DNA from: Streptomyces sp. PsTaAH-137
GTDB taxonomy: Bacteria > Actinomycetota > Actinomycetes > Streptomycetales > Streptomycetaceae
Direction of reading: 5' to 3'
Assembly: GCF_003259365.1 (NCBI RefSeq)
Contig: NZ_QLLY01000002.1
Coordinates: 372,001 to 436,000, forward strand
DNA: 64,000 bases
In this document: one piece after another, positions 42,071 to 50,765 of the stretch
Layout: every line of letters starts with the position of its first letter
Numbering within the stretch: position 1 is the stretch's first letter
Program-made: the position numbers and the translations under genes
Notes under the pieces: generated by a model
Told to the model about the DNA's origin: nothing
Seen by the model: the letters and a program-made list of their open reading frames with translations, nothing else
Database searches by the model: none

Positions 42071-42907
42071 TTGCGTAATCCGCGTATCGCCGACCGGAGC
42101 GCCACACCCCGGCGCTATCTGATGTGCCCACCGGCACACTTCCAGGTCACCTACTCGATCAACCCGTGGATGGACCCGTCGAAACCCGTCGACGTCCGGC
42201 TCGCCCTCGCGCAGTGGGAGGACCTGCGCGACCGGTACCGCGCGCTCGGCCACACCGTCGACGTCCTCGACCCGCGGCCCGGCCTGCCCGACATGGTGTT
42301 CGCCGCGAACGGGGCGACGGTCGTCGACGGGCGGGTGCTCGGGGCCCGGTTCGCCCATCCCGAGCGGGAGTTGGAGGCCGTCGCGCACCTGGAGTGGTTC
42401 CGGGGCCGGGGGTACGCGCAGGTGCACGAGCCGGTGCACGTCAACGAGGGCGAGGGGGACTTCGCCGTCACCGCCTCCTATCTGCTCGCGGGACGCGGGT
42501 TCCGGGCGTCGCCGCTGTCGCACGGGGAGGCGCAGGAGGTGTTCGGGCGGCCGGTGATCGGGCTCGATCTCGTCGACCCGCGCTTCTATCACCTCGATAC
42601 GGCGCTGGCCGTGCTGGACGACGCCGCCGACGAGGTCATGTACTACCCCGGCGCGTTCTCGGCCGGGAGCCGGGCCGTGCTGCGGCGGATGTTTCCCGAC
42701 GCGCTGGTCGTGGACGAGGCCGATGCCGTCGCCTTCGGCCTGAACGCGGTGTCGGACGGCCTGCACGTACTGCTCCCCCAGGCCGCCGTGGGCTTGTTCG
42801 AGCCGCTGCGGGAGCGCGGGTTCGTTCCGGTGGGGATGGATCTCGGGGAGTTGTTGAAGGGGGGCGGCAGCGTGAAGTGCTGCACGCTTGAGCTTCGGGG
42901 GTTGTAG
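42071..42907 (+). CDS. dimethylargininase/arginine deiminase-like amidinohydrolase
   Basis: A 278-aa guanidino-modifying enzyme of the DDAH group. Its five-bladed propeller fold is indicated by PDMVFAANGATV, the HVNEGEGDF (Glu/Asp) segment, the catalytic His174 in FYHLDTAL and the nucleophile Cys270 in GGGSVKCCTLEL. It probably hydrolyses methylarginines or a related guanidino compound to citrulline. It begins at TTG, with GGAG 6-9 bp upstream; no ATG or GTG fits the conserved N-terminus. A partial repeat element follows. Confidence 0.88.
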   Translation: MRNPRIADRSATPRRYLMCPPAHFQVTYSINPWMDPSKPVDVRLALAQWEDLRDRYRALGHTVDVLDPRPGLPDMVFAANGATVVDGRVLGARFAHPERELEAVAHLEWFRGRGYAQVHEPVHVNEGEGDFAVTASYLLAGRGFRASPLSHGEAQEVFGRPVIGLDLVDPRFYHLDTALAVLDDAADEVMYYPGAFSAGSRAVLRRMFPDALVVDEADAVAFGLNAVSDGLHVLLPQAAVGLFEPLRERGFVPVGMDLGELLKGGGSVKCCTLELRGL

Positions 42908-42974
42908 GTCGGGTGCGGGGGCGTGGGAACTGCGCGACCAGCCACCCACCGGGCCGCAGGCCGACGCGCAACAA
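42908..42974. repeat. partial palindromic element (right arm)
   Basis: GGGAACTGCGCGACCAGCCA followed by CCCACCGGGCCGCAGG is the right arm of the repeat family without a full left arm. It lies between convergent genes. Confidence 0.65.
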
Positions 42975-43961
42975 TCAGTCCCCGGCACCCCACGCATCGC
43001 CCCACTCGGCATCCCGCGCCTCCCGGTAAAGGGCCCCGTGCTTCTTGGTGACCGTCGTGCGGGTCAGCGCGCCCCGCACCTCGCAGAGGTCGAGCAGCAC
43101 CTGCCCCTTGCGGATCTGGGGCTTGCGGACGATGCGGGCCGGGGCGGGCTCCGGGGCGAAGCGGGTCGCCGCGACGTACGCGAACTTCTCGTCCTCGTAC
43201 GCCAGCGACCCGCCCTTGATCTGCCGGTGCAGCGAAGAACGGCTGACCCGCGCCGAGAAGTGGCACCAGTCGGCGCCGGGCACGATCGGGCAGGTCCCGC
43301 TGTGCGGGCACGGCGCGGCGACGTGGAAACCGGCCGCGATCAGCCGGTCCCGGGCCTCGATGACGCGGGTGTAGCCGTCGGGCGTACCGGGTTCGATGAT
43401 CACGACGGCGTCGGTGGCGGCCCGCGCGGCGGTGTCGACGACGGCGGCACGGTCGGCCTCGGTCAGTTCCTTGAGGACGTAGGAGACGGTGACCAGGGAG
43501 GCGTCGGCCGGGGCGGAGGAGGCGCCGATGCGGGCCCGCTCCCAGGTGACGGTGGACGCCAACGTCGGCTCCGCGGAAGCAAGTTCGCGGCCGAGCGCGA
43601 GCGCGGGCTCGGACCAGTCGAGGACGGTCGTCGGGCGCTTGCCGGGCCAGACGTCCTGGGCCGCCCAGACGGCGGCGCCGGTTCCGCCGCCGATGTCGAG
43701 GTGCCCGGTGGGGGTCCGGCCGGGGGCCGCTGCGGCGAGGGCGTCGAGCGCGGCGCGGACCGCTTCGAAGGTGGCCGGCATCCGGTACGCCGCGTACGCC
43801 ACGACGTCGGCGCGGTCGCGGAGGATCGGGGCGTCGGTGGGCGTGGTGCCCCGGTAGTTCGCGATGAGGCGGTCCACGGCGCGGGTCGCCTGGCTCGGCG
43901 GGAGGCCTTCCAGGAGGGTGGCCAGGGCGGCGCGGAGGGTGTCGTCGGTGGGGGCGTTCAC
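42975..43961 (-). CDS. Rsm22-like ribosomal small-subunit methyltransferase
   Basis: A 328-aa SAM-dependent methyltransferase of the Rsm22 family. The SAM motif is GHLDIGGGTGAAVWAA (about 86-101), then VLDWSEPAL and SYVLKELTEADR. The family cysteine cluster is CPHSGTCPIV with DWCHFSARVSR, probably binding an Fe-S cluster or zinc. Mitochondrial Rsm22 is needed for small-subunit assembly; a role at the ribosome is inferred for this bacterial form. GTG start. It is followed by a long repeat element, then by the serine hydrolase gene in the same direction. Confidence 0.9.
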   Translation of the reverse strand: MNAPTDDTLRAALATLLEGLPPSQATRAVDRLIANYRGTTPTDAPILRDRADVVAYAAYRMPATFEAVRAALDALAAAAPGRTPTGHLDIGGGTGAAVWAAQDVWPGKRPTTVLDWSEPALALGRELASAEPTLASTVTWERARIGASSAPADASLVTVSYVLKELTEADRAAVVDTAARAATDAVVIIEPGTPDGYTRVIEARDRLIAAGFHVAAPCPHSGTCPIVPGADWCHFSARVSRSSLHRQIKGGSLAYEDEKFAYVAATRFAPEPAPARIVRKPQIRKGQVLLDLCEVRGALTRTTVTKKHGALYREARDAEWGDAWGAGD

Positions 43962-44017
43962 CCGTCGATTTTACGGGGCGTCCGTCGGGTGCGGCCGCGC
44001 CCCTTGGTTGTTCTTCG

Positions 44018-44232
44018 CCTGCGGGCCGGTGGCCGCTTCTCGCGCAGTTCCCCGCGCCCCTGAGGCATGCGCTTCGCGCAGCCTCCCACCGGGGGCTTCT
44101 GATGAGATGCCGCACGAAGTGCGCATCTCAGGGGCGCGGGGAACTGCGCGAGAAGCGGCCACCGGGCCGCGCGTAACGAACCACCCGATAGGGGCGCGGG
44201 GAACTGCGCGACCAGCCACCCACCGGGCCGCA
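44018..44232. repeat. palindromic repeat element C
   Basis: The left arm at 44020-44064 pairs with 44128-44172 almost perfectly over 44 nt, including a variant CTTCTC matched by GAGAAG. A second right arm lies at 44189-44232 with the ACCAG variant. The nested GAGATG...CATCTC hairpin is at 44103-44129. Confidence 0.9.
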
Positions 44233-44259
44233 GCCGGCGACGGAAGCCACCGGGGCGAG

Positions 44260-45435
44260 CTAGCTGCCCACCGGGCCCAGTGGGACCACGGCTCGGGCCA
44301 GGTGGGTGGCGGCTCGGGAGCGGGGGCCGTTGTCGGCGGGGCGGCGGCGCGGGTGGACGGTGTTCGCGAGCAGCACCAGGAAGGTGTCCGTCACCGGGTC
44401 GAGGACCATGGACGTGCCGGTGAACCCGGTGTGCCCGGCGGCGCCCCTCCCGGCCAGCTCCCCCATGAACCAGGGCTGATCGACCCGGAACCCGAGCCCC
44501 GGCGCCCGCAGCATCAGGTCGACGAAGTCGGGGCCGAGGATGCGCGCGGTGCCGTACGAGCCACCGTTCAGCAAAGTCCGGCACAGCACCGCCAGGTCGT
44601 GCGCCGTCGAGAACAGGCCCGCGTGCCCGGCGACGCCACCGAGCGCCCAGGCGTTCTCGTCGTGCACGGCCCCGCGCAACGGCCCCCGGTCGACCTTGCC
44701 CCAGGGCCGCCGCTGGTCCTCGGTGGCGGCGGCGTCACGGCGCGGTCCGAACGTGGTGGCGGTCATCCCGAGCGGCCGCGTGATGCCCTCGTGGATCAAG
44801 GCGTCCAGGCGGCGTCCGGTGAGACGCTCCAGGAGCTGCTGGAGCAGCAGCATGTTGAGGTCGGAGTAGCGGTAGTGGCCGGGTTTCGACGAGGGGAACT
44901 CGGCGCGCAGGGCCGCGAGCCGCGCGGGCCGGTTCCGGGCCTCGTACAGCGGGAGTTCGGGGCGCAGCCCGGAGGTGTGGGTGAGGAGCTGGCGGACGGT
45001 GACGGCGTACCGGGCCGCGCCGGTGAAGTCGGGGAGGTAGGCGCCGACCTGGGCGTCGATGCCGAGGGTGCCGCGCTCGATCTGCTGCACGGCGGCGATC
45101 GAGGTGAACAGCTTGGTGAGCGAGGCCAGGTCGAAGACGGTGTCGAGGGTCATGGGGACGCGGGCGTCCGCCGGGAGTTCGACACCGCGGTCGGCGCTCT
45201 CGTCGTACGCGGAGTAGCGCACGGCCCAGCCGCTGACGGCCTCGGCGGCGATCACCGGGCCGCGTCCTGCGAGCAGCACGGCACCCGCGCACCAGGGCCG
45301 TAATCCTTCGGGCAGCCGGCGCACCTCGCGGACGAGGGCGGCGAGCTCGACCGGATCGAGGCCGGCCCGCTCGGGTGTGCCGTGCCGCAGTCTTGGGGAG
45401 CTCAGACCTCCCTCACCTCCCCCGTGCGCCGCCAC
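44260..45435 (-). CDS. class C beta-lactamase-like serine hydrolase
   Basis: A 391-aa serine hydrolase of the beta-lactamase/esterase (EstB) fold. SLTK (Ser105 to Lys108) is the catalytic SxxK, YRYSDLN contains the Tyr, and GHTGFTGT holds the third motif (HTG). There is no signal peptide, so it is probably cytoplasmic, more likely an esterase or D-aminopeptidase-like enzyme than an antibiotic resistance protein. The GTG at 45435 overlaps the end of the MFS gene by 34 bases; no ATG fits, so the start is uncertain. Coupling to the upstream MFS transporter is likely. Confidence 0.85.
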   Translation of the reverse strand: MAAHGGGEGGLSSPRLRHGTPERAGLDPVELAALVREVRRLPEGLRPWCAGAVLLAGRGPVIAAEAVSGWAVRYSAYDESADRGVELPADARVPMTLDTVFDLASLTKLFTSIAAVQQIERGTLGIDAQVGAYLPDFTGAARYAVTVRQLLTHTSGLRPELPLYEARNRPARLAALRAEFPSSKPGHYRYSDLNMLLLQQLLERLTGRRLDALIHEGITRPLGMTATTFGPRRDAAATEDQRRPWGKVDRGPLRGAVHDENAWALGGVAGHAGLFSTAHDLAVLCRTLLNGGSYGTARILGPDFVDLMLRAPGLGFRVDQPWFMGELAGRGAAGHTGFTGTSMVLDPVTDTFLVLLANTVHPRRRPADNGPRSRAATHLARAVVPLGPVGS

Positions 45436-46724
45436 GGGCGGCACAGCACCACGAACGCGAGCGCCGCCGCGAGCCCGGCGGCGAGCTGGACCAGCGCCAT
45501 CGGTACGGCCGTCAGCGCGCCGTCGGCGCCGGTGATGCCGACCAGCGGGGACGCCACCGCGCCGATGAGGAAGGAGGAGGTGCCGAGCAGCGCGGAGGCC
45601 GAACCGGCGGCGTGCGGGGTGCGCATCAGCGCGAGGGCGTTGGTGTTCGGGGTGGTCAGGGCCATCGACGCCATGAGGACGAAGAGGCCGCTCGCGATGG
45701 GGACGAGACCCAGTTCCTTCGGGCTGCCGAAGGTGCCGGTGGCGACCAGGAGGAGGAAGACCGACGCGGCGATGATCACGGCGATGCCGATGCCGAGGAC
45801 CTTGTCGAGGTTGACGCGGCCGACGAGGATCTTGCCGTTGATCTGCCCCATCACGATCAGGCCGACCGAGTTGAGCCCGAACAGGAGGCTGTAGGTCTGC
45901 GGCGACGCCCCGTAGAGGTCCTGGAGGACGAACGGGGAGGCCGAGATGTACGCGAACAGCGCGGCGAACGCGAAGCCGCCCGCGATCATGTACCCGGCGA
46001 AGACGCGGTCCGCGAGCAGCCCGCGCATGGTGCGCAGCGCCGTACCCACGCCGCCGCCGTGCCGGCGCTCGGGTTCCAGGGTCTCGGGCAGGCACTTCCA
46101 GACCAGGGCGGTGAGCGCGAGGCCGATGCCGGTGAGGACGACGAAGACGCCGCGCCAGTCGGTGAAGCGCAGGATCTGCCCGCCGATGAGGGGCGCGACG
46201 ACCGGGGCGACGCCGGAGATCAGCATCAGGGTGGAGAAGAAGCGGGCCATCGCGATGCCGTCGTAGCGGTCGCGGACGACGGCGCGGGCGATCACGATGC
46301 CGGCCGATCCGGCGAGGCCCTGGAGCAGCCGGAAGGCGATGAGCAGGACGGCGTTCGGCGCGATCGCGCAGATCGCGGTGGCGGCGACGTACACGAGCAG
46401 GCCGACGAGCAGTGGCCGGCGGCGTCCCCATTTGTCGCTCATCGGGCCGACGACGAGCTGGCCGAGCGCCATGCCGGTCAGGCAGGCGGTGAGGGTCAGC
46501 TGGGCGGTGGCGGTCGAGGTGCGCAGGGAGCCGGTGACCTCCGGCAGCGCCGGGAGGTACATGTCCATGGACAGCGGCGGCACGGCGGTCAGGCCGCCGA
46601 GCACCAGGGTGACCAGGAGTCCGGTGCGAACGGCCGCGCGGGGTGCGGCGATCGGGCGCGCGTCCGCCTCCGTCTTCTTCGCTTCCACCGCCTGCCGCAC
46701 CGCTCTGTCCGCCCTGTCCGTCAT
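45402..46724 (-). CDS. Bcr/CflA-type MFS drug exporter
   Basis: A 440-aa twelve-segment transporter of the Bcr/CflA family. Hallmarks are the first-helix LSMDMYLPALPEV and the motif A loop GPMSDKWGRRRPLLVG, plus ARAVVRDRY after segment 5. Such pumps export bicyclomycin, chloramphenicol and small peptides. The N-terminal 33 residues are cytoplasmic. The serine hydrolase gene overlaps its end, so they form an operon. It is divergent from a Gfo/Idh/MocA gene; a shared promoter gap of 83 bp holds no obvious operator. Confidence 0.92.
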   Translation of the reverse strand: MTDRADRAVRQAVEAKKTEADARPIAAPRAAVRTGLLVTLVLGGLTAVPPLSMDMYLPALPEVTGSLRTSTATAQLTLTACLTGMALGQLVVGPMSDKWGRRRPLLVGLLVYVAATAICAIAPNAVLLIAFRLLQGLAGSAGIVIARAVVRDRYDGIAMARFFSTLMLISGVAPVVAPLIGGQILRFTDWRGVFVVLTGIGLALTALVWKCLPETLEPERRHGGGVGTALRTMRGLLADRVFAGYMIAGGFAFAALFAYISASPFVLQDLYGASPQTYSLLFGLNSVGLIVMGQINGKILVGRVNLDKVLGIGIAVIIAASVFLLLVATGTFGSPKELGLVPIASGLFVLMASMALTTPNTNALALMRTPHAAGSASALLGTSSFLIGAVASPLVGITGADGALTAVPMALVQLAAGLAAALAFVVLCRPWRRTGEVREV

Positions 46725-46807
46725 CCTGGCTCCCTCCCGGCCGTACGTACGATTACCTATGCTCTCAGCTCGGCGGACTGGTCGAGACCAAACTGAGGTG
46801 AGCAGCG

Positions 46808-47806
46808 ATGACAGTGGAACGCGTGCGGTGGGGAATTCTCGCGACGGGCGGCATCGCCGCGTCGTTCACGGCGGACCTGCTCGATCTGCCGGACGCCGAG
46901 GTGGTGGCGGTGGGTTCCCGTTCCGACGCGTCGGCCAAGGCGTTCGCGGAGCGGTTCGGCATCCCGCGGGCGTACGGCGACTGGGCCTCGCTCGCCGCGG
47001 ACCCCGATGTCGACGTGGTGTACGTGGCGACGCCGCACTCCGCGCACCGGCAGGCCGCCGGGCTCTGCCTGGAGGCGGGGAAGCCGGTGCTGTGCGAGAA
47101 GGCGTTCGCGCTGAACGCGCGGGAGGCCGGGGAGCTGGTCTCGCTGGCGCGCTCCCGCGGGCTGTTCCTCATGGAGGCCATGTGGATGTATTGCCATCCG
47201 CTCGTACGGCGGCTGAAGGCGCTCGTCGACGACGGGGCGATCGGTGACGTACGCACCGTGCAGGCCGACTTCGGGCTCGCCGGGCCGTTCCCGCCCGCGC
47301 ACCGGCTGCGGGATCCCGCGCAGGGCGGGGGCGCGCTGCTCGATCTCGGGGTGTATCCGGTGTCGTTCGCGCATCTGCTGCTCGGGGAGCCGGAGGAGGT
47401 CGTCGCGTCGGCGCAGCTGTCGGACGAGGGGGTCGATCTCCAGACCGGGATGCTGCTGTCCTGGGCGAACGGGGCGCGGGCGCTGCTGCACTGTGCCATC
47501 AACGCCGGTACGAGCGTCACGGCGTCGGTGACCGGGTCCGCGGGGCGGATCGATGTGCCGGGCGGGTTCTTCCACCCGGAACGGTTCGTTCTACACCGGG
47601 ACGGGCGGGAGCCCGAGGAGTTCACGGCCGTGCCGGAGGACGGGCCCCGCGATTCGCTTCGGCACGAGGCGCTGGAGGTCATGGGGCGGTTGCGCGCCGG
47701 GGACACCGAGTCGCCGCTGGTGCCGCTCGATGGAACCTTGGCCGTGATGCGCACGCTGGACCGGGTACGGGCTGCTGTCGGCGTCCGGTACCCCGGGGAG
47801 CTGTAG
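46808..47806 (+). CDS. Gfo/Idh/MocA family oxidoreductase
   Basis: A 332-aa NAD(P)-dependent oxidoreductase. The Rossmann start is VRWGILATGGIAASF (residues 5-19), followed by PHSAHRQ and the EKAFALNAREA (EKP-like) catalytic Lys segment. The C-terminal half has the typical DLGVYPVSFAHLLLGEPEEV block. Members oxidise sugars or trans-dihydrodiols; GGALLDLGVYP and MYCHPLVRRL are typical of the dihydrodiol-dehydrogenase-like subgroup. GAGGTGAGC upstream is a good ribosome site. It is monocistronic; a repeat element follows. Confidence 0.92.
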   Translation: MTVERVRWGILATGGIAASFTADLLDLPDAEVVAVGSRSDASAKAFAERFGIPRAYGDWASLAADPDVDVVYVATPHSAHRQAAGLCLEAGKPVLCEKAFALNAREAGELVSLARSRGLFLMEAMWMYCHPLVRRLKALVDDGAIGDVRTVQADFGLAGPFPPAHRLRDPAQGGGALLDLGVYPVSFAHLLLGEPEEVVASAQLSDEGVDLQTGMLLSWANGARALLHCAINAGTSVTASVTGSAGRIDVPGGFFHPERFVLHRDGREPEEFTAVPEDGPRDSLRHEALEVMGRLRAGDTESPLVPLDGTLAVMRTLDRVRAAVGVRYPGEL

Positions 47807-47822
47807 GGCTTTCGTCGCCGGG

Positions 47823-48036
47823 TGCGGCCCGGTGGGGCTTCTCGCGCAGTTCCCCGCGCCCCTGAAGGCATGCGCTGCGCGCAGCCTTCCCCTGAGGCAG
47901 CGGTGGCGCGCTTCTCTGATGAGATGGCGCACGAAGTGCGCATCTCAGGGGCGCGGGGAACTGCGCGAGAAGCGGCCACCGGCCCGCGCGTGACGAACTG
48001 CCCAGGGGCGCGGGGAACTGCGCGACCAGCCACGAC
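47823..48036. repeat. palindromic repeat element D
   Basis: The left arm at 47823-47864 (CTTCTC variant) pairs with 47945-47982 (GAGAAG variant). A further right arm with ACCAG lies at 48003-48032. The nested GAGATG...CATCTC hairpin is at 47920-47946. It lies between convergent genes. Confidence 0.9.
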
Positions 48037-48056
48037 GGTGGCGCGCCATCGGGACT

Positions 48057-49676
48057 CTAGGCCGGGCGCAGGCCCTGGTTGCCGATTTCGGTGATCAGGG
48101 AGGCCGCCGTGGTGAGCGGGGCCCCGGGGACGGTCACCGCCGAGACCGTCTTGAAGTCGGCGCGCGCCTCGGAGGTGCCCAGCTCCACGGTGACGTAACC
48201 GCGCTGGCCGTTGTAGTGCTTCATGTGCGGGTTGCGGGCAAGGTAGGCGGCCCAGTTGGACGGCTTGGCGGAGCCGTCCTTGCCACTGGTGATCGACGTC
48301 GTGACGATCTCGGTGCCGAGCGTCGCGGAGTCGGGGTCGTCGAAGTCCTGCTTGATGTCGAGGCCGTACGAGACGTGCACGTCACCGGTGAGGACCATGA
48401 GGTTCTCGACGCGGGCGGACCGGGCGCCCTGGAGGACGCGGTCGCGGGAGGCGGGGTAGCCGTCCCAGGAGTCCATGGAGAGGGTGTCGGTGCCGTCGGG
48501 GTTGTTGCGGCGGCCGAAGGTGACCTGCTGCGGGACGACGTTCCACAGGGCCTTCGAGCGGCGCCAGCCGTCGATCAGCCAGCGCTCCTGGGTGAAGCCG
48601 GGCAGCGTCTGCGAGGCGGCCTCGGACTCGGGCGTCGGGGACTTCCAGCCGTCGCCGTTGGCCTGGTTGGTGCGGTACTGGCGGGTGTCCAGGATGTCGA
48701 ACTGGGCGAGCCGGCCCCACTGGAGGCGCCGGTAGAGCTGGGCGTCGGGGCCGTGCGGCAGCTGGGGGCGGCGCAGCGGCTGGTTCTCCCAGTAGGCGCG
48801 GTACGCGGAGGCGCGGCGCAGCAGGAACTCGGCCGGCGGGTCGTCGTTCTCGGAGGTGTCGTCGGCGTAGTTGTTCTCGGTCTCGTGGTCGTCCCAGGTC
48901 ACGACGAACGGGTGCGCGGCGTGCGCGGCCACCAGGTCCGGGTCGGACTTGTAGAGGGCGTAGCGGAGCCGGTAGTCGTCGAGGGTCGTCGTCTCCCGGT
49001 TGAAGACGTCGGGCAGCACCCGGTCGGTGTACTTGCGGGCGCCGCCGACGGACGTGACCGCGTACTCGTAGAGGTAGTCGCCGAGGTGGAAGACCACGTC
49101 GACGTCGTCCTCGGCGAGGTGCTTGTACGCCGTGAAGTAGCCGTCGTGGTACGCCTGGCAGGAGACGGCCGCGAGGGTGAGCGCGGGCACGTGGCGCTGC
49201 GACGCGGCGGGCGCGGTGCGGGTGCGGCCGGTGCCGCTGACCCAGGATCCGGCGCGGAAGCGGTAGAAGTAGACGCGGCCGGCGTCGAGGTGGTCGACCT
49301 CGACGTGCACGGAGTGGTTGAACTCCGGGTGGGCGGTGGCTCTGCCGCGCCGGACGATCCGCTTGAAGCGTTCGTCGAGGGCCAGCTCCCAGCTCACCTC
49401 GACGCGCTGCGCGGGCAGCCCGCCGCCCACCTCGAAGGGGGCCGGGGCGAGCCGGGTCCACAGCAGCACGGAGTCGGGCAGCGGGTCACCGGAGGCGACG
49501 CCGAGCGTGAACGGGTCGCTGGTGATCTTCGCGCCGTCCAGCTCGGCGGCGGCCGCCGTGCCCGCGGTGGGCAGGTTCGTCGCGAAGGCCAGCGCGGCGG
49601 CCGCGCCGGTGACCGTGAGGAAGCGTCGGCGGCCCAAGTGCTGGGCGGCTACGCGGAGTTCGGGTGCGTGTGACAT
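48057..49676 (-). CDS. phoD: alkaline phosphatase D (PhoD)
   Basis: A 539-aa Tat-exported phosphodiesterase/phosphatase. The signal has HLGRRRFLTVTG (twin arginine) and a cleavage zone near AAA. The metal core is VSCQAY (Cys, Asp-like), FHLGDYLYEY, WDDHETENN and TGDVHVSYG. PhoD removes phosphate from mono- and diesters, including teichoic acid, outside the cell in phosphate starvation. I saw no clear PHO box in the 140 bp upstream. GGGGAGGGG precedes the ATG at 49676, which is preferred over an in-frame ATG at 49820. Confidence 0.95.
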   Translation of the reverse strand: MSHAPELRVAAQHLGRRRFLTVTGAAAALAFATNLPTAGTAAAAELDGAKITSDPFTLGVASGDPLPDSVLLWTRLAPAPFEVGGGLPAQRVEVSWELALDERFKRIVRRGRATAHPEFNHSVHVEVDHLDAGRVYFYRFRAGSWVSGTGRTRTAPAASQRHVPALTLAAVSCQAYHDGYFTAYKHLAEDDVDVVFHLGDYLYEYAVTSVGGARKYTDRVLPDVFNRETTTLDDYRLRYALYKSDPDLVAAHAAHPFVVTWDDHETENNYADDTSENDDPPAEFLLRRASAYRAYWENQPLRRPQLPHGPDAQLYRRLQWGRLAQFDILDTRQYRTNQANGDGWKSPTPESEAASQTLPGFTQERWLIDGWRRSKALWNVVPQQVTFGRRNNPDGTDTLSMDSWDGYPASRDRVLQGARSARVENLMVLTGDVHVSYGLDIKQDFDDPDSATLGTEIVTTSITSGKDGSAKPSNWAAYLARNPHMKHYNGQRGYVTVELGTSEARADFKTVSAVTVPGAPLTTAASLITEIGNQGLRPA

Positions 49677-49818
49677 GGAGCCCCTCCCCTGACTGCTGCT
49701 GTCGTGTGGCATCAGGGGAATTGCAGTGGCCCGGGACGACGCCAGCCTGTCGCGTACACAACAGCCACATGGCGGATCGGTGATCTCCGGATGGCCGCAC
49801 CGCCCGTACCCTGCGCCC

Positions 49819-50598
49819 ATGGACGATCAGCACACTGCACCGGTATCCGCTTCGACGAGGACCGCCGTGGTCACCGGCGCGGGCTCCGGCATCGGCCGGG
49901 CCGTCTCCCTGGAACTGCTGCGTTCCGGCTGGCGCGTGGCCCTCGCGGGCCGCCGTACCGAAACGCTGGAGGAGACGGCGGGCCTCGCCCCCGGCACCGA
50001 AGCGCTCGCCGTCCGCGCCGACGTGTCGCGCCCCGACGACGTGACGGCCCTGTTCGCCGCCGTGCGCGACCGGTTCGGGCGGCTCGATCTGCTCTTCAAC
50101 AACGCGGGGACGTTCGGGCCCGGCGGGGTCCCGGTCGACGAGCTGTCCTACGAGGACTGGCGGCGGGTCGTCGACGTCAACCTGGGCGGGGCGTTCCTGT
50201 GTGCGCAGGCGGCGTTCCGGCTGATGAAGGAGCAGGATCCGCAGGGCGGCCGGATCATCAACAACGGCTCGATCTCCGCGCACACGCCGCGGCCGCACTC
50301 GATCGCGTACACCGCGACCAAGCACGCTATGACGGGCCTGACCAAGTCGCTCTCCCTCGACGGGCGTCCTTACCGGATCGCCTGCGGCCAGATCGACATC
50401 GGCAACGCGGCCACCGACATGACCGAGCGCATGCGCACCGGGATCCTTCAAGCGAACGGTGAACTGGCCGTCGAGCCGGTCATGGACGTCGCGGACGTGG
50501 CCCGCACCATCCGCCACATGTCGGAACTCCCCCTGGACGCCAACGTCCAGTTCGCCACGATCCTCGCCACGAACATGCCGTACGTGGGGCGGGGCTGA
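49819..50598 (+). CDS. short-chain dehydrogenase/reductase
   Basis: A 259-aa classical SDR. The cofactor motif is TGAGSGIG (residues 19-26), NNAG is present, and the catalytic set is Ser in NNGSISAH with YTATK. It reduces or oxidises an alcohol or ketone with NAD(P)H; arginines in AGRRTE favour NADP. The substrate is unknown. It is divergent from phoD and followed by a repeat element and a PhzF-like gene in the same direction. ATG at 49819 starts just before the conserved first strand. Confidence 0.92.
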   Translation: MDDQHTAPVSASTRTAVVTGAGSGIGRAVSLELLRSGWRVALAGRRTETLEETAGLAPGTEALAVRADVSRPDDVTALFAAVRDRFGRLDLLFNNAGTFGPGGVPVDELSYEDWRRVVDVNLGGAFLCAQAAFRLMKEQDPQGGRIINNGSISAHTPRPHSIAYTATKHAMTGLTKSLSLDGRPYRIACGQIDIGNAATDMTERMRTGILQANGELAVEPVMDVADVARTIRHMSELPLDANVQFATILATNMPYVGRG

Positions 50599-50615
50599 TG
50601 GGGGGCGCGTTGTCG

Positions 50616-50745
50616 CCCGACGGCCGGTGGGGCTTCTCGCGCAGTTCCCCGCGCCCCTGAAGCATGCGCTCCGCGCAGCCTCCCCTGAGCGAGCGCAGCT
50701 CGCTTCAAGGGCGCGGGGAACTGCGCGACCAGCCACGACGGTGGC
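50616..50745. repeat. palindromic repeat element E
   Basis: The left arm at 50619-50661 pairs with 50709-50746 apart from the outer flank: the left carries CTTCTC and the right ACCAG. No nested GAGATG hairpin is present. It lies between two genes read in the same direction. Confidence 0.85.
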
Positions 50746-50765
50746 ACGCAGGTCACAATGCCCCC

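Noticed and set aside
49677..49818. PHO box upstream of phoD
   Set aside because: No pair of GTTCACC-like direct repeats at 11-bp spacing was found in the divergent promoter.
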